Source: Bacteroides sp. GM023 (GTDB lineage: Bacteria > Bacteroidota > Bacteroidia > Bacteroidales > Bacteroidaceae). Taken from it: a stretch of DNA of 64,000 bases. Under the pieces are notes generated by a model. The model saw only the letters and a program-made list of their open reading frames with translations, searched no databases and was not told the DNA's origin. This document shows positions 51,414-59,395 of this stretch, one piece after another. The first letter of the stretch is position 1; each line of letters starts with the position of its first letter. A program made the translations under genes and the position numbers. The stretch covers positions 310,001-374,000 of the forward strand of contig NZ_JAAXGE010000007.1 in the NCBI RefSeq assembly GCF_014750685.1, read 5' to 3'.

Positions 51414-52577
51414 TTATGGCAACGGATCAGCCGCTGCGGGACGTTTCGGATCATAAACAGCTACGCCTACTTCAGAGTCTGCACAGCCGTAGTACAAGTA
51501 CCATTTGTTTTTGAAGTAAACCATTCCTTCGATAAAGACAGTGCCGTCTACATACTGACCGCTCTTTTCAAAGCTGTCCATCGGACGGAAGAAAGGTTCG
51601 TCAAGACGGGTGATGAAGCGGGTAGGCTCGTTGGCGTCAAAGAGGGCTTGTCCGGCGGCGTAGACATTGGCGGTGTAGCGTTTGTCGCCTCTTCCTGTGT
51701 GATTCTTGCCGTTGTAGAGAAGTACGATACCTTTCGGCGTGTAGATAGCCGGAGGACCACATTCAGTAAGATGGCTGTCGAAATATCCATCGCGGGGTGA
51801 GAATAGTTTCTTTAGAGAGCCGTCGATGTTGACTACTGGTGTCCAGTCGATTAAATCATCGGAAGTGGCGGCGAATACATGCTCCTCTCCCCAATACATA
51901 AAGTATTTCCCGTTGATTTTCTTGATAATCTGCTTCCCGTTGACAACTTCGGTCAGGATAGATCCGGATTTGCAACCCAGGTTGAAGAACTTCCCGTCAA
52001 ATGCTTTGGCAAAGGCAGGGCCATGCTTCGTCCAATCTTTCAGATTACGGGAAGTGGCTACGGCTAGACGGGGGATATGGCGGTTCCACTGGGTGTACAT
52101 CATTACATACAATCCATCTTCTGTTACGGCAATGCGCGGATCTTCGCAGCCACCCGGCCATTCCAACTCTTTTTGTGAATCATTGGCAGGATAGAATACA
52201 GGAGTTTTTTCCCGTTGGAAATGCGTACCATCAGTGGAAGTTGCGTAACCGAGACGGGAAGTACGGTGACCGATGCCGACGCCCGATTTATCTTCCGCAC
52301 GATATAATACGACAATATCCCCTTTGTAGAGTGTAGCAGCCGGATTGAAGGTGTCATTCGATTCCCATGCAATAGAATCTTTGGCTAAGGGACAATAAAA
52401 CTTGGTATTTTCTATGGGAGATATTACCGGATTCACGTTCTTCGGACGTTCGAAACCACCGAAAGCCCAATCGGGTAATTTGTTCTCTCTGTGATTGGAA
52501 GATTGACTGGAAGATTGCCCATAGGCTGTACAAGCCATTATTGACGTAGCAAATAGGAATAATAAAGTTGATTTCAT
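51414..52577 (-). CDS. GH130 beta-1,2-mannosidase type
   Basis: A 387-residue five-bladed beta-propeller of GH130 with a signal peptide ending AYGQ. Motifs are NPAATLYKGDIVVLYRAED, GCEDPRI (near 145), KYFMYWGEEH and TECGPP. From memory, the equivalent B. thetaiotaomicron protein in this position is a hydrolase for beta-1,2-mannosides rather than a phosphorylase; the lack of phosphate-binding basic residues could not be checked here. It is the last gene of the GH92-EEP-GH76-GH125-GH130 series, 530 bases after GH125. Confidence 0.85.
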   Translation of the reverse strand: MKSTLLFLFATSIMACTAYGQSSSQSSNHRENKLPDWAFGGFERPKNVNPVISPIENTKFYCPLAKDSIAWESNDTFNPAATLYKGDIVVLYRAEDKSGVGIGHRTSRLGYATSTDGTHFQREKTPVFYPANDSQKELEWPGGCEDPRIAVTEDGLYVMMYTQWNRHIPRLAVATSRNLKDWTKHGPAFAKAFDGKFFNLGCKSGSILTEVVNGKQIIKKINGKYFMYWGEEHVFAATSDDLIDWTPVVNIDGSLKKLFSPRDGYFDSHLTECGPPAIYTPKGIVLLYNGKNHTGRGDKRYTANVYAAGQALFDANEPTRFITRLDEPFFRPMDSFEKSGQYVDGTVFIEGMVYFKNKWYLYYGCADSEVGVAVYDPKRPAAADPLP

Positions 52578-52650
52578 ATAGTCTGTATTACATTAATAGT
52601 TGATTGCTTCAGGAGTAATATCCTTCTACATATAAATTAAAAAAAGAAAT

Positions 52651-52765
52651 ATGCTGTCATCTGTCACATAATTGAGCGTAAATAATTGATGGATTGTTAA
52701 TTATAGTGTGACAGCATGCTGTGACAACAGGGTGACGGCAGAGTGATAACAGCTTTGCTGTCACA
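52651..52765. repeat. GTGACARCAG repeats, 11-bp period with inverted flanks
   Basis: Copies GTGACAGCATGCT (52708), GTGACAACAGG (52721), GTGACGGCAGA (52732) and GTGATAACAGC (52743) follow one another, the last three exactly 11 bases apart. Reverse-orientation copies flank them: GCTGTCATCTGTCACA (52653-52668) and GCTGTCACA (52757-52765). The 12-base ACAGCATGCTGT (52711-52722) is a perfect palindrome. Confidence 0.6.
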
Positions 52766-52872
52766 CATTCCGGAAATAGAGAGTATCTTGTTTTCCCGGC
52801 TATAAGAGAAGTTATTCTCTATACCATGTCAAGATAGTGTTCATAGTTTGAAACCGATGGTGCCAGCAAAGC

Positions 52873-53070
52873 GGAACTTTAGTTTCAACGGTTCGAAACT
52901 TTGGTTTCAACGGCTTGAAACTTTAGTTCCATCGGTGAGAAACTCCAGTTTCATCAGCTTGAAACTTTAGTTTCGTACGCTTGAAACTCTTGTTCCCAAG
53001 GCATGAAACTATCTGTTCCATGCGGTGAAACTATTAGTTCCAAGGCATGGAACCATTGGTTTCACCGTAT
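52873..53070. repeat. Nine-unit 22-bp dyad array (GRAAC-N4/5-GTTYC)
   Basis: Nine abutting units of exactly 22 bases start at 52873 and every 22 bases to 53049. Each contains GAAAC or GGAAC, four or five bases, then GTTTC or GTTCC, and a variable tail of seven or eight bases such as AACGGTTC or AAGGCAT. No base has been inserted or lost between units although the tails differ widely. A degenerate start is seen at 52850 and a trace (GAAGC) at 53071. On the transcribed minus strand seven of the nine dyads can pair, allowing G-U. Confidence 0.8.
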
Positions 53071-53107
53071 GAAGCACTTATTGTATCAGTACGATAGGGA
53101 TAGAAAC

Positions 53108-54553
53108 TTACTGGATACTATTCAGTAAGTCTACCTTTCCTTCGTTGACAAGTTTCAGGATTAGTTCTCCGAATAGCGTATTTTGCCAGGCAAACCAGGA
53201 ACGCGTGAAATTTTTCGGGTCGTTCTTGTGGAAAGATTCGTGCATAAAGCCCGTTCCGGCATCCGTATCCATCAGCATTTTGATGCAAGTCTTGATTTCT
53301 GCGTCGTTTTGGCTGGTGAATGCTTTCATCATAATACTCATCGGCCAAATCATATCATATCCGATATGCGGGCCGCCGATACCCTCTCCGGCAGTACCTT
53401 TGAAGAAGTAAGGATTATCCTCACTCCATACAAATTTGCGGGTATTCTGATAAATAGGGTCACTCACTTTCACATCTCCAAGATAAGGCAGAGCGATGAG
53501 ACTCGGCACATTGGCGTCATCCATTAACAACTGATTGCCGAAACCATCCACTTCGAAAGCATAGATTTTGCCATATTTCGGGTGATTATAAACAGCATAC
53601 TTTTTCAAGGCTTTTTCTACTTCGTCCGCTAATGTAGTACATTGTTTGGCCAAATCCGGTTTCTTGTTGACCGTATTCAGGATTTCAGCCGCTTTGCGCA
53701 ATGAAGTAACAGCGAAGAAGTTAGACGGAACGAGGAACTGGAAAGTAGTAGCATCGTCAGAAGGACGGAAAGCGGAAGCAATCAGTCCGACAGGCTTAAC
53801 AGGATTACCCCAGCCGTCGTTAGTCATTGTGTCGAGAGCACGTTCCGTCTTGCGTTGGAAGCGGTAAGGACCTTTCGCGTCTTCTTTTCGTTGCTGTTCC
53901 TTAAACGTTTTCAGGACGTTGGCGATGGCTGCAAGCCATTCGTCGGAGAATACACTGGCATCTCCTGTTGTTTTCCAGTAATGATAAGCGAGACGGATAG
54001 GATAACAGAGTGAGTCGATTTCCCATTTCCGTTCGTGCAGTTCGGGCTTCATGTCCGTAAGGTCGCTCATCCATTCGCCGCCTTCGGAATTCATGTTGAA
54101 AGCATTGGCATACGGGTCGATATTGATACACTTGAACTGGCGTTTGATAACGCCGGCCAGCATCTTTTTCAGTTCCGCGTCTTTGTTGGCGAGTTGGACG
54201 TAAGGCCATACTTGTGCGCCCGAATCGCGCAGCCACATAGCATGGATGTCGCCCGTATATACAAACGTATCATCTTTACCGTCAAAATGAACAGTGGTAT
54301 CCAACGTATTTGGAAAACAGTTTTCGAACATCCATGCCAGGCGGGCATTCGTCAGCAGTTGCTTGATGTGCGCAATCTGTTGTTCCACAGCTTGCGAGAC
54401 AAACAGGCGTTTCGATGCTTCCGGACGGTTCGTCTGATAATTGTTGATTTTGGTATTATCTTGTTGGATGATAAAATCACTGTTCCCCATAGCCTGTATA
54501 TTGGTAGCACCCAAAAGCGCCATAGACAAGCAAAAGGCTTTAGTTATATTCAT
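53108..54553 (-). CDS. GH125 exo-alpha-1,6-mannosidase
   Basis: A 481-residue GH125 enzyme with a signal peptide ending IQAM. The (alpha/alpha)6 barrel shows FDGKDDTFVYTGDIHAMWLRD (by position near 96-116), NSEGGEWMSDLTDMKPELHERKWEID (near 155), GPHIGYDMIWPMSIMMKA and FMHESFHKND, typical of family 125. It removes alpha-1,6-mannose from the yeast mannan backbone once side chains are gone. It lies between GH76 and GH130 in the operon; 135 bases with short repeats separate it from GH76. Confidence 0.92.
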   Translation of the reverse strand: MNITKAFCLSMALLGATNIQAMGNSDFIIQQDNTKINNYQTNRPEASKRLFVSQAVEQQIAHIKQLLTNARLAWMFENCFPNTLDTTVHFDGKDDTFVYTGDIHAMWLRDSGAQVWPYVQLANKDAELKKMLAGVIKRQFKCINIDPYANAFNMNSEGGEWMSDLTDMKPELHERKWEIDSLCYPIRLAYHYWKTTGDASVFSDEWLAAIANVLKTFKEQQRKEDAKGPYRFQRKTERALDTMTNDGWGNPVKPVGLIASAFRPSDDATTFQFLVPSNFFAVTSLRKAAEILNTVNKKPDLAKQCTTLADEVEKALKKYAVYNHPKYGKIYAFEVDGFGNQLLMDDANVPSLIALPYLGDVKVSDPIYQNTRKFVWSEDNPYFFKGTAGEGIGGPHIGYDMIWPMSIMMKAFTSQNDAEIKTCIKMLMDTDAGTGFMHESFHKNDPKNFTRSWFAWQNTLFGELILKLVNEGKVDLLNSIQ

Positions 54554-54650
54554 GGTAATCGTTTTTTTAATTGGTTAGTATTGGTTAATTGGTTAATAAG
54601 AATATTGCGAAATGCTGAAAAACATTTCATTGGGCTTTGAATGTCAGAAA

Positions 54651-54686
54651 GATAACCTTCAAATGAAAGACAACCTTCAAATAAAC
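54651..54686. repeat. Two 18-bp direct repeats next to the GH76 stop
   Basis: GATAACCTTCAAATGAAA (54651-54668) and GACAACCTTCAAATAAAC (54669-54686) abut each other just before the GH76 stop codon on the plus strand map. Short TTGGTTA repeats lie at about 54570-54598 in the same gap. Confidence 0.5.
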
Positions 54687-54688
54687 GG

Positions 54689-55846
54689 TTAAATCTCTGC
54701 GAAGAATTCGATAAGACAAGCATTGTCCAGCAGCCATTTATACTGCTCCTTGTTGTGTCCCGACCAGTCTCTGCCTAATAGTCCGTTCTCGTCCCGGTAA
54801 TTTTCCCAGGCGTGAAGCGCATTCCCTACCATAGCATCGACATACGCCGGATTTTTGTCAACCTTATACAGAGCTTTCAGTCCTCTGAATAAAATCACGT
54901 TAAACCACGCCATATCTTTATGTACTTTGACAGTCGGGTCTTTCATGTCGGCTTTTGTACGGAAAAAAGCATCCGTTCCTGCAGCTGTCTGCTGTGCGTC
55001 GCGCAAGTACTGTTCGTCCCCTGTCTCCTCATAGAGCAATACACCTGCCTGAATCATTTGTCCACTGTTGTAGGCATATTTCTCTTTGGAAACTTTCCCT
55101 TTCAGGTTGACATTATCCCAGTAAAGATGGTCGGTAGGGTCGCACAGGTGCTTTTTCGTCCAGGCGTAAGTCTCTTTCGCTTTTTCCAGGTATTTGGCAT
55201 CCTTCGTCAGCCGGTACAGTTTGACACCGAGTACAGTCGACGGTGCATTGGAACAAGTATGCTTCGCTTCCTTCTGCTGTTCACACCAAAAGATACCGCC
55301 GCCCATCTCATCGCTCCATCCACTGTAAATATATTGATACAGTGCAATCGCTTTTTCCAAAGATATGGGCTTGTGCGTCAGTTGGTAATAATCGCAGTAA
55401 TCCAGCGCAATCCAGATGTTATCGTCATAATAACGTCCGTGTTGCCCGTACTTGGTAGGATACGATTGATAACAGGCCGGCAGACGGCTGTCATCCCAAT
55501 ACTGCTCCATTCCCGGCAGAATTCTTTTCTCGAGAATCTTCTTGTACTTCTTGTTCCCGGTAGCTTTATATAACGCCACACAACCCGACATCATCCCCGA
55601 ATACGGCCACAGAAAAGAAGCCTTCAGCGTTCCGTTCTGCTGCGTTCCGCCCGCCAGGTAAGTAATCTTTTGGTCGGGATTGACAGGATACGTTTCTGTC
55701 AGTAGTCGGTCATTCGTCTGATAGAGATTCAATACATTAGATAGAATCGAGTCGGCAATAGAAAGATAACGGGTATTTCCCGGAGTCTTTCCCACTGCGG
55801 AAGTAAGGCCAAATAACATACAGGCTACAAAACATATATTTCTCAT
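54689..55846 (-). CDS. GH76 endo-alpha-1,6-mannanase
   Basis: A 385-residue GH76 protein with a signal peptide (MRNICFVACMLFGLTSAVG). GH76 enzymes cut the alpha-1,6-mannan backbone using a neighbouring pair of aspartates, here D141-D142 in GRYYDDNIWIALDYCDYY. Other barrel signatures are FLWPYSGMMSG and GGIFWCEQQ. No lipobox, so a periplasmic enzyme is likely. It follows the phosphatase-like gene by 52 bases and precedes GH125, the usual endo/exo pair of mannan PULs. Confidence 0.92.
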   Translation of the reverse strand: MRNICFVACMLFGLTSAVGKTPGNTRYLSIADSILSNVLNLYQTNDRLLTETYPVNPDQKITYLAGGTQQNGTLKASFLWPYSGMMSGCVALYKATGNKKYKKILEKRILPGMEQYWDDSRLPACYQSYPTKYGQHGRYYDDNIWIALDYCDYYQLTHKPISLEKAIALYQYIYSGWSDEMGGGIFWCEQQKEAKHTCSNAPSTVLGVKLYRLTKDAKYLEKAKETYAWTKKHLCDPTDHLYWDNVNLKGKVSKEKYAYNSGQMIQAGVLLYEETGDEQYLRDAQQTAAGTDAFFRTKADMKDPTVKVHKDMAWFNVILFRGLKALYKVDKNPAYVDAMVGNALHAWENYRDENGLLGRDWSGHNKEQYKWLLDNACLIEFFAEI

Positions 55847-55898
55847 AGGAATATCGGGTTGTGTGGTGAAATTTTCAGGTTATAACTAGATACAAAGA

Positions 55899-56849
55899 TT
55901 ATTTCTGCTGACGCTGGTCAAACTCCAGTTCCACCTTCACAGGGAAATGGTCTGAAGGAGTGCGCGCCTGATACGTCTTGATGTCGATTTCTTCCGGGCA
56001 GTCGTTCGCCTGCTTCTTTTCTCCCTTGCCTACGATGCTGCGGTAAGTATCCGTCAGCACACCGTATCTTTTCACTTGGAAAGACGGAGAAACGAACACA
56101 TGGTCGATACGGCTTTCCGTAAAGCTGTTCGGGGCGAAATCGTTGAACGTGCCGTTGATGGCATAGCGGAAACCAGCCTTCTCGTAAGAGTCGCACAGCA
56201 CCCCTTTGCTCACAAAAGCATCATAAGACTGGTGAGTCTGGTCTACATTAAAGTCACCCGTCAGGATAGCCGGAAGCTCTTTGCCTTTGCCAAGCTCTTT
56301 CATCTTGTCCTGTACGAGGAACGCACTTTCCACGCGTGCCTTCTTGCCGATATGGTCCATGTGCAGGTTGAAGAAAAGGAATTCGAAACCGGTATCCTTG
56401 CACTTGAAGTGTCCCCAACTGCAAATACGCGGCAGCACGGCATCCCATCCTTTGCTCGGCACATCGGGCGTTTCCGACAACCAAAAATCACCTTTCTCTA
56501 TCACATCAAACTTGTCCGTGCGATAGAAAATAGCAGAATGTTCACCTTTCTCTTTGCCGTCGTCGCGGCCTACGCCGATATAGTCATAACCGGGCAATGC
56601 TTCTTTCATGTCTTTCAGCTGATGAATAAAGCACTCCTGTGTGCCGAAAATATCGAAATCATGGTATTGCACCATTTGGGCAATGACCGGGTAACGTTGT
56701 CCCCAACCGTTTCCCTTGACTGAATCGCCGCCGTTGGCGTTTCTTAGATTGTAGGAAGCAACAGTGATAGAAGTAGGCTGATAGTTACTTTGGCAACCGC
56801 AAAAGACTATCGCAACAATAGCAATAAATAAAAGGCTCTTTAGTTTCAT
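55899..56849 (-). CDS. Endonuclease/exonuclease/phosphatase-family lipoprotein
   Basis: A 316-residue lipoprotein (lipobox FCGC) of the EEP fold. Metal and catalytic motifs are in order: ASYNLRN (32-38), GTQE, FNLHMDH, TGDFNVD, RIDHVFVS and SDHFPV near the C-terminus. All key residues are present, so it should be active on a phosphodiester or phosphomonoester. It is encoded inside the mannan operon between GH92 and GH76. Since yeast mannan carries mannose 1-phosphate side groups, removal of these is a reasonable but unproven role. Confidence 0.85.
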   Translation of the reverse strand: MKLKSLLFIAIVAIVFCGCQSNYQPTSITVASYNLRNANGGDSVKGNGWGQRYPVIAQMVQYHDFDIFGTQECFIHQLKDMKEALPGYDYIGVGRDDGKEKGEHSAIFYRTDKFDVIEKGDFWLSETPDVPSKGWDAVLPRICSWGHFKCKDTGFEFLFFNLHMDHIGKKARVESAFLVQDKMKELGKGKELPAILTGDFNVDQTHQSYDAFVSKGVLCDSYEKAGFRYAINGTFNDFAPNSFTESRIDHVFVSPSFQVKRYGVLTDTYRSIVGKGEKKQANDCPEEIDIKTYQARTPSDHFPVKVELEFDQRQQK

Positions 56850-56902
56850 GTTTTTATAGTTTGTTTGATAGATTAATTCTCTGACTTCAAAAGTACGATA
56901 TT

Positions 56903-59185
56903 TTATTCAAATGAAAGAGAGTAAGGTACATCTTTTTCTGTGATTCCCCGTTGTTTGTTGGGCACAGGGCTCATTTGGAATTGAATAGTAGCACCTTTCA
57001 TCAACTGTTCGTGTGTGAGATAATTGCGTGACCAGGACTTGCCATTCACCTTCATATCCTTGACATACCGGTAGTCGAGCTGGTTATTATCCGACTTGAT
57101 GGTGATGGTTTTTCCGTTCTCCAAATGCAGTTTTGCCGATTTGAAGAGAGGAGTTCCCACGATATACTCATCCGTTCCCGGACAAACAGTGTAGAACCCT
57201 AAGGCGGAGAATACATACCAGGCGGAAGTCTGACCGTTGTCCTCGTCACCGCAGTAACCATCCGGTGCGGCGGTGTATAACTTATTCATAATTTCACGCA
57301 CCCAGTACTGGGCTTTCCAGGGTTCGCCGGAATAATTATAAAGATATACCATATGCTGAATCGGCTGATTGCCGTGTGCATACTGCCCCATGTTCATCAC
57401 CTGCATTTCACGCATTTCGTGAATCATGCCGCGGCTTTCCATTCCCAGTTTGCCCGGAATCACAAATACGGAATCCATCATCGTGTTGAATTCTTTTCTA
57501 CCGCCCATCAGGTCGATAAGTCCTTGTGTGTCATGGAATACGCAGAAACTCCAGTGCCAACTGTTACCTTCGCAGAATTCGCCACTCCAGTCTACCGCGT
57601 CAAAGTTCGGATTGAATTCCCCTTTGTCGTTTTTGCCTACCATCAGTTTGCGTTCCGGGTGATAGACGTTCTTATAATTCAGCGCACGTTTCTTGAAAAT
57701 GTCGATTTCGCTTGCCGGCTTGCCCAGCTTCTTGCCTAGTGCGTAGATTGTCCAGTCGTTATAAGCATATTCGAGAGTGCGGGCTACATTCTGTCCGATT
57801 CCGATGTTGTTGGCTACATATCCCAGTTGATTGTAGGATTCGTGACCAAGACGACCGGAAGCCGTTCCGCGAAGATGTGCGCTTGTTCCGTGTTTCAGCG
57901 CTTCCCAAAGCGTTTCGATATCATATCCGCGCAGTCCTTTGATATAAGCGTCCGCTACTACGGAAGCCGAGTTGTTGCCCACCATGGAGTCACGATGTCC
58001 GGGACTTGACCATTCGGGAAGGAATCCGCTTTCTTTATAAGCATTGACCAGTCCTTCCTGCATCTTCTGATTCATCGACGGATACATCAGGTTGAGGAAA
58101 GGGAACAGGCAGCGGAACGTATCCCAGAATCCGGTATCGGTAAACATATAACCCGGAAGCACTTTACCGTTGTAAGGGCTGTAATGCATCACTTCCCCCT
58201 TGGCGTCTATCTCGTAGAAACTACGTGGGAAAAGCATGGAACGATACAGGCACGAGTAGAATGTACGCAGGTTGTCGATGTTATCGTCCTCTATCTCTAT
58301 CTTGCCCATTTCACGGTTCCAGGTGTCTCTGCCGTTGGCAACCAGTTGGTCGAAACTCTTGTTGTCGAGTTCCTTCAGATTCAGTTCCGCCTGTTCGGGG
58401 CTGATAAAAGAAGAAGCGACACGGGCATAGACGATTTCCCCTTTCTTCGTTGCGAATCCGATGACCGCTCCGGTGTGGTTCCCCTTCGCTTCCGTTTCAT
58501 TCGGAAGAATATTATTCTCCGAAACAGCTGAAACGAAAGTAAACGGCTTGTCGAACTGTATGACGAAGTAGTTTTTGAAGTTCTCGGGCACACCGCCGCT
58601 GTTCTTTGTCGAATAGCCGATAATCTTGTTTTCTTCGGGAATCACTTTGACGTAAGAACCCTTATCGAAAGCATCCAGGATGACATAGGCATTCTTCGTT
58701 TCGGGATACGTAAAGCGGAACATGACGGCACGCTCGGTGGGGACGAGTTCGGTGGTCACGTCATGGTCGGCCAGATATACCTTATAATAATAAGGCTTGG
58801 CGACTTCCGCTTTGTGAGAGAACCAGCTGGCGCGCCGGTCTTGGTCGAATACCAGTCCGCCGGTGATTGGCATGATGGCAAACTGGCCATAATCGTTGTT
58901 CCATGGACTGGGTTGATGTGTCTGTTTGAACCCGCGGATTTTGTCGGCATCGTACGTGTATGCCCAACCGTCGCCCATCTTACCGGTCTGTGGTGTCCAA
59001 AAGTTCATTCCCCACGGCAAGGCCGTAGCCGGATACGTATTTCCGGTGGACAGTTCGTACTTGGATTGTGTGCCTACCAGCGTGCTGACATAGTCTACCG
59101 GATTCTTTACAGCAGAAGATTGCAGGGTGTACAACACGGCACCTCCAAGAAATAACAAGTGTTTAAATGAAAAATGTGTTTTCAT
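56903..59185 (-). CDS. GH92 alpha-mannosidase (second copy)
   Basis: A 760-residue GH92 enzyme. The start is the ATG at 59185; the reading from 59191 would use TTG. Signal peptide ends near LQSSA. Motifs are VSTLVGTQSKYELSTGNTYPA (positions 34-54), WGMNFWTPQTG, GFKQTHQPSPW, FCEGNSWHWSFCVFHD and GDEDNGQTSAWYVFSALGFY. It heads the minus-strand operon and lies opposite the HTCS gene, with the operator-like repeats between them. The two GH92 proteins of this window differ clearly, so they probably cut different alpha-mannosidic linkages. Confidence 0.93.
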   Translation of the reverse strand: MKTHFSFKHLLFLGGAVLYTLQSSAVKNPVDYVSTLVGTQSKYELSTGNTYPATALPWGMNFWTPQTGKMGDGWAYTYDADKIRGFKQTHQPSPWNNDYGQFAIMPITGGLVFDQDRRASWFSHKAEVAKPYYYKVYLADHDVTTELVPTERAVMFRFTYPETKNAYVILDAFDKGSYVKVIPEENKIIGYSTKNSGGVPENFKNYFVIQFDKPFTFVSAVSENNILPNETEAKGNHTGAVIGFATKKGEIVYARVASSFISPEQAELNLKELDNKSFDQLVANGRDTWNREMGKIEIEDDNIDNLRTFYSCLYRSMLFPRSFYEIDAKGEVMHYSPYNGKVLPGYMFTDTGFWDTFRCLFPFLNLMYPSMNQKMQEGLVNAYKESGFLPEWSSPGHRDSMVGNNSASVVADAYIKGLRGYDIETLWEALKHGTSAHLRGTASGRLGHESYNQLGYVANNIGIGQNVARTLEYAYNDWTIYALGKKLGKPASEIDIFKKRALNYKNVYHPERKLMVGKNDKGEFNPNFDAVDWSGEFCEGNSWHWSFCVFHDTQGLIDLMGGRKEFNTMMDSVFVIPGKLGMESRGMIHEMREMQVMNMGQYAHGNQPIQHMVYLYNYSGEPWKAQYWVREIMNKLYTAAPDGYCGDEDNGQTSAWYVFSALGFYTVCPGTDEYIVGTPLFKSAKLHLENGKTITIKSDNNQLDYRYVKDMKVNGKSWSRNYLTHEQLMKGATIQFQMSPVPNKQRGITEKDVPYSLSFE

Positions 59186-59224
59186 GAACAAATGAATTTA
59201 TAGATTTGAAAATAATTTCTACGA

Positions 59225-59232
59225 CGAAAATA
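59225..59232 (-). promoter_or_regulatory. -7-like box for the mannan enzyme operon
   Basis: The minus strand reads TATTTTCG, seven of eight to TAnnTTTG, 40 bases before the GH92 start and 49 bases from the direct-repeat operator. Confidence 0.45.
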
Positions 59233-59280
59233 GGGAGAAAAGGAATGTGCTCTCAGGAATGGAGTGGGGAAATCACCTGT

Positions 59281-59318
59281 TGGCGCTAATATTAACCACT
59301 ATGGCGCTAATGCTTACC
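59281..59318 (-). promoter_or_regulatory. Candidate HTCS operator: 17-bp direct repeats, 21-bp spacing
   Basis: On the minus strand GGTTAATATTAGCGCCA (59281-59297) and GGTAAGCATTAGCGCCA (59302-59318) are direct repeats 21 bases apart, 14 of 17 identical. They lie between the GH92 and HTCS genes. The same element occurs at 63541-63578 before the lipoprotein gene. AraC-type HTH domains such as that of the HTCS bind such repeats. Confidence 0.65.
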
Positions 59319-59358
59319 TATATCCCTGCCAAAAAAAAGTGTGGAATGTTTTTTTGTT

Positions 59359-59366
59359 TACCTTTG
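59359..59366 (+). promoter_or_regulatory. -7 box for the second HTCS gene
   Basis: TACCTTTG matches TAnnTTTG, 30 bases before the HTCS start. The direct repeats end 41 bases upstream, so autoregulation is possible. Confidence 0.55.
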
Positions 59367-59395
59367 TCATATATCAAATCTAAGAATGACACGCT

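Larger units (their letters stand above)
52578..53107. other. 530-base repeat-rich gap between GH125 and GH130 genes
   Basis: No gene. It holds two unusual repeat blocks, an 11-bp-period block (52651-52765) and a 22-bp dyad array (52873-53070), both listed separately. No -7 box was seen before GH130, so GH130 may depend on read-through over these repeats. Confidence 0.6.

Noticed and set aside
52873..53070. CRISPR array
   Set aside because: Units are only 22 bases, the variable part is 7-8 bases, the conserved part is imperfect and no cas gene is in the window.
54035..56723. Plus-strand ORFs of 200-217 codons over GH125, GH76 and EEP genes
   Set aside because: All are mirror frames of conserved enzymes and show no motif of their own.
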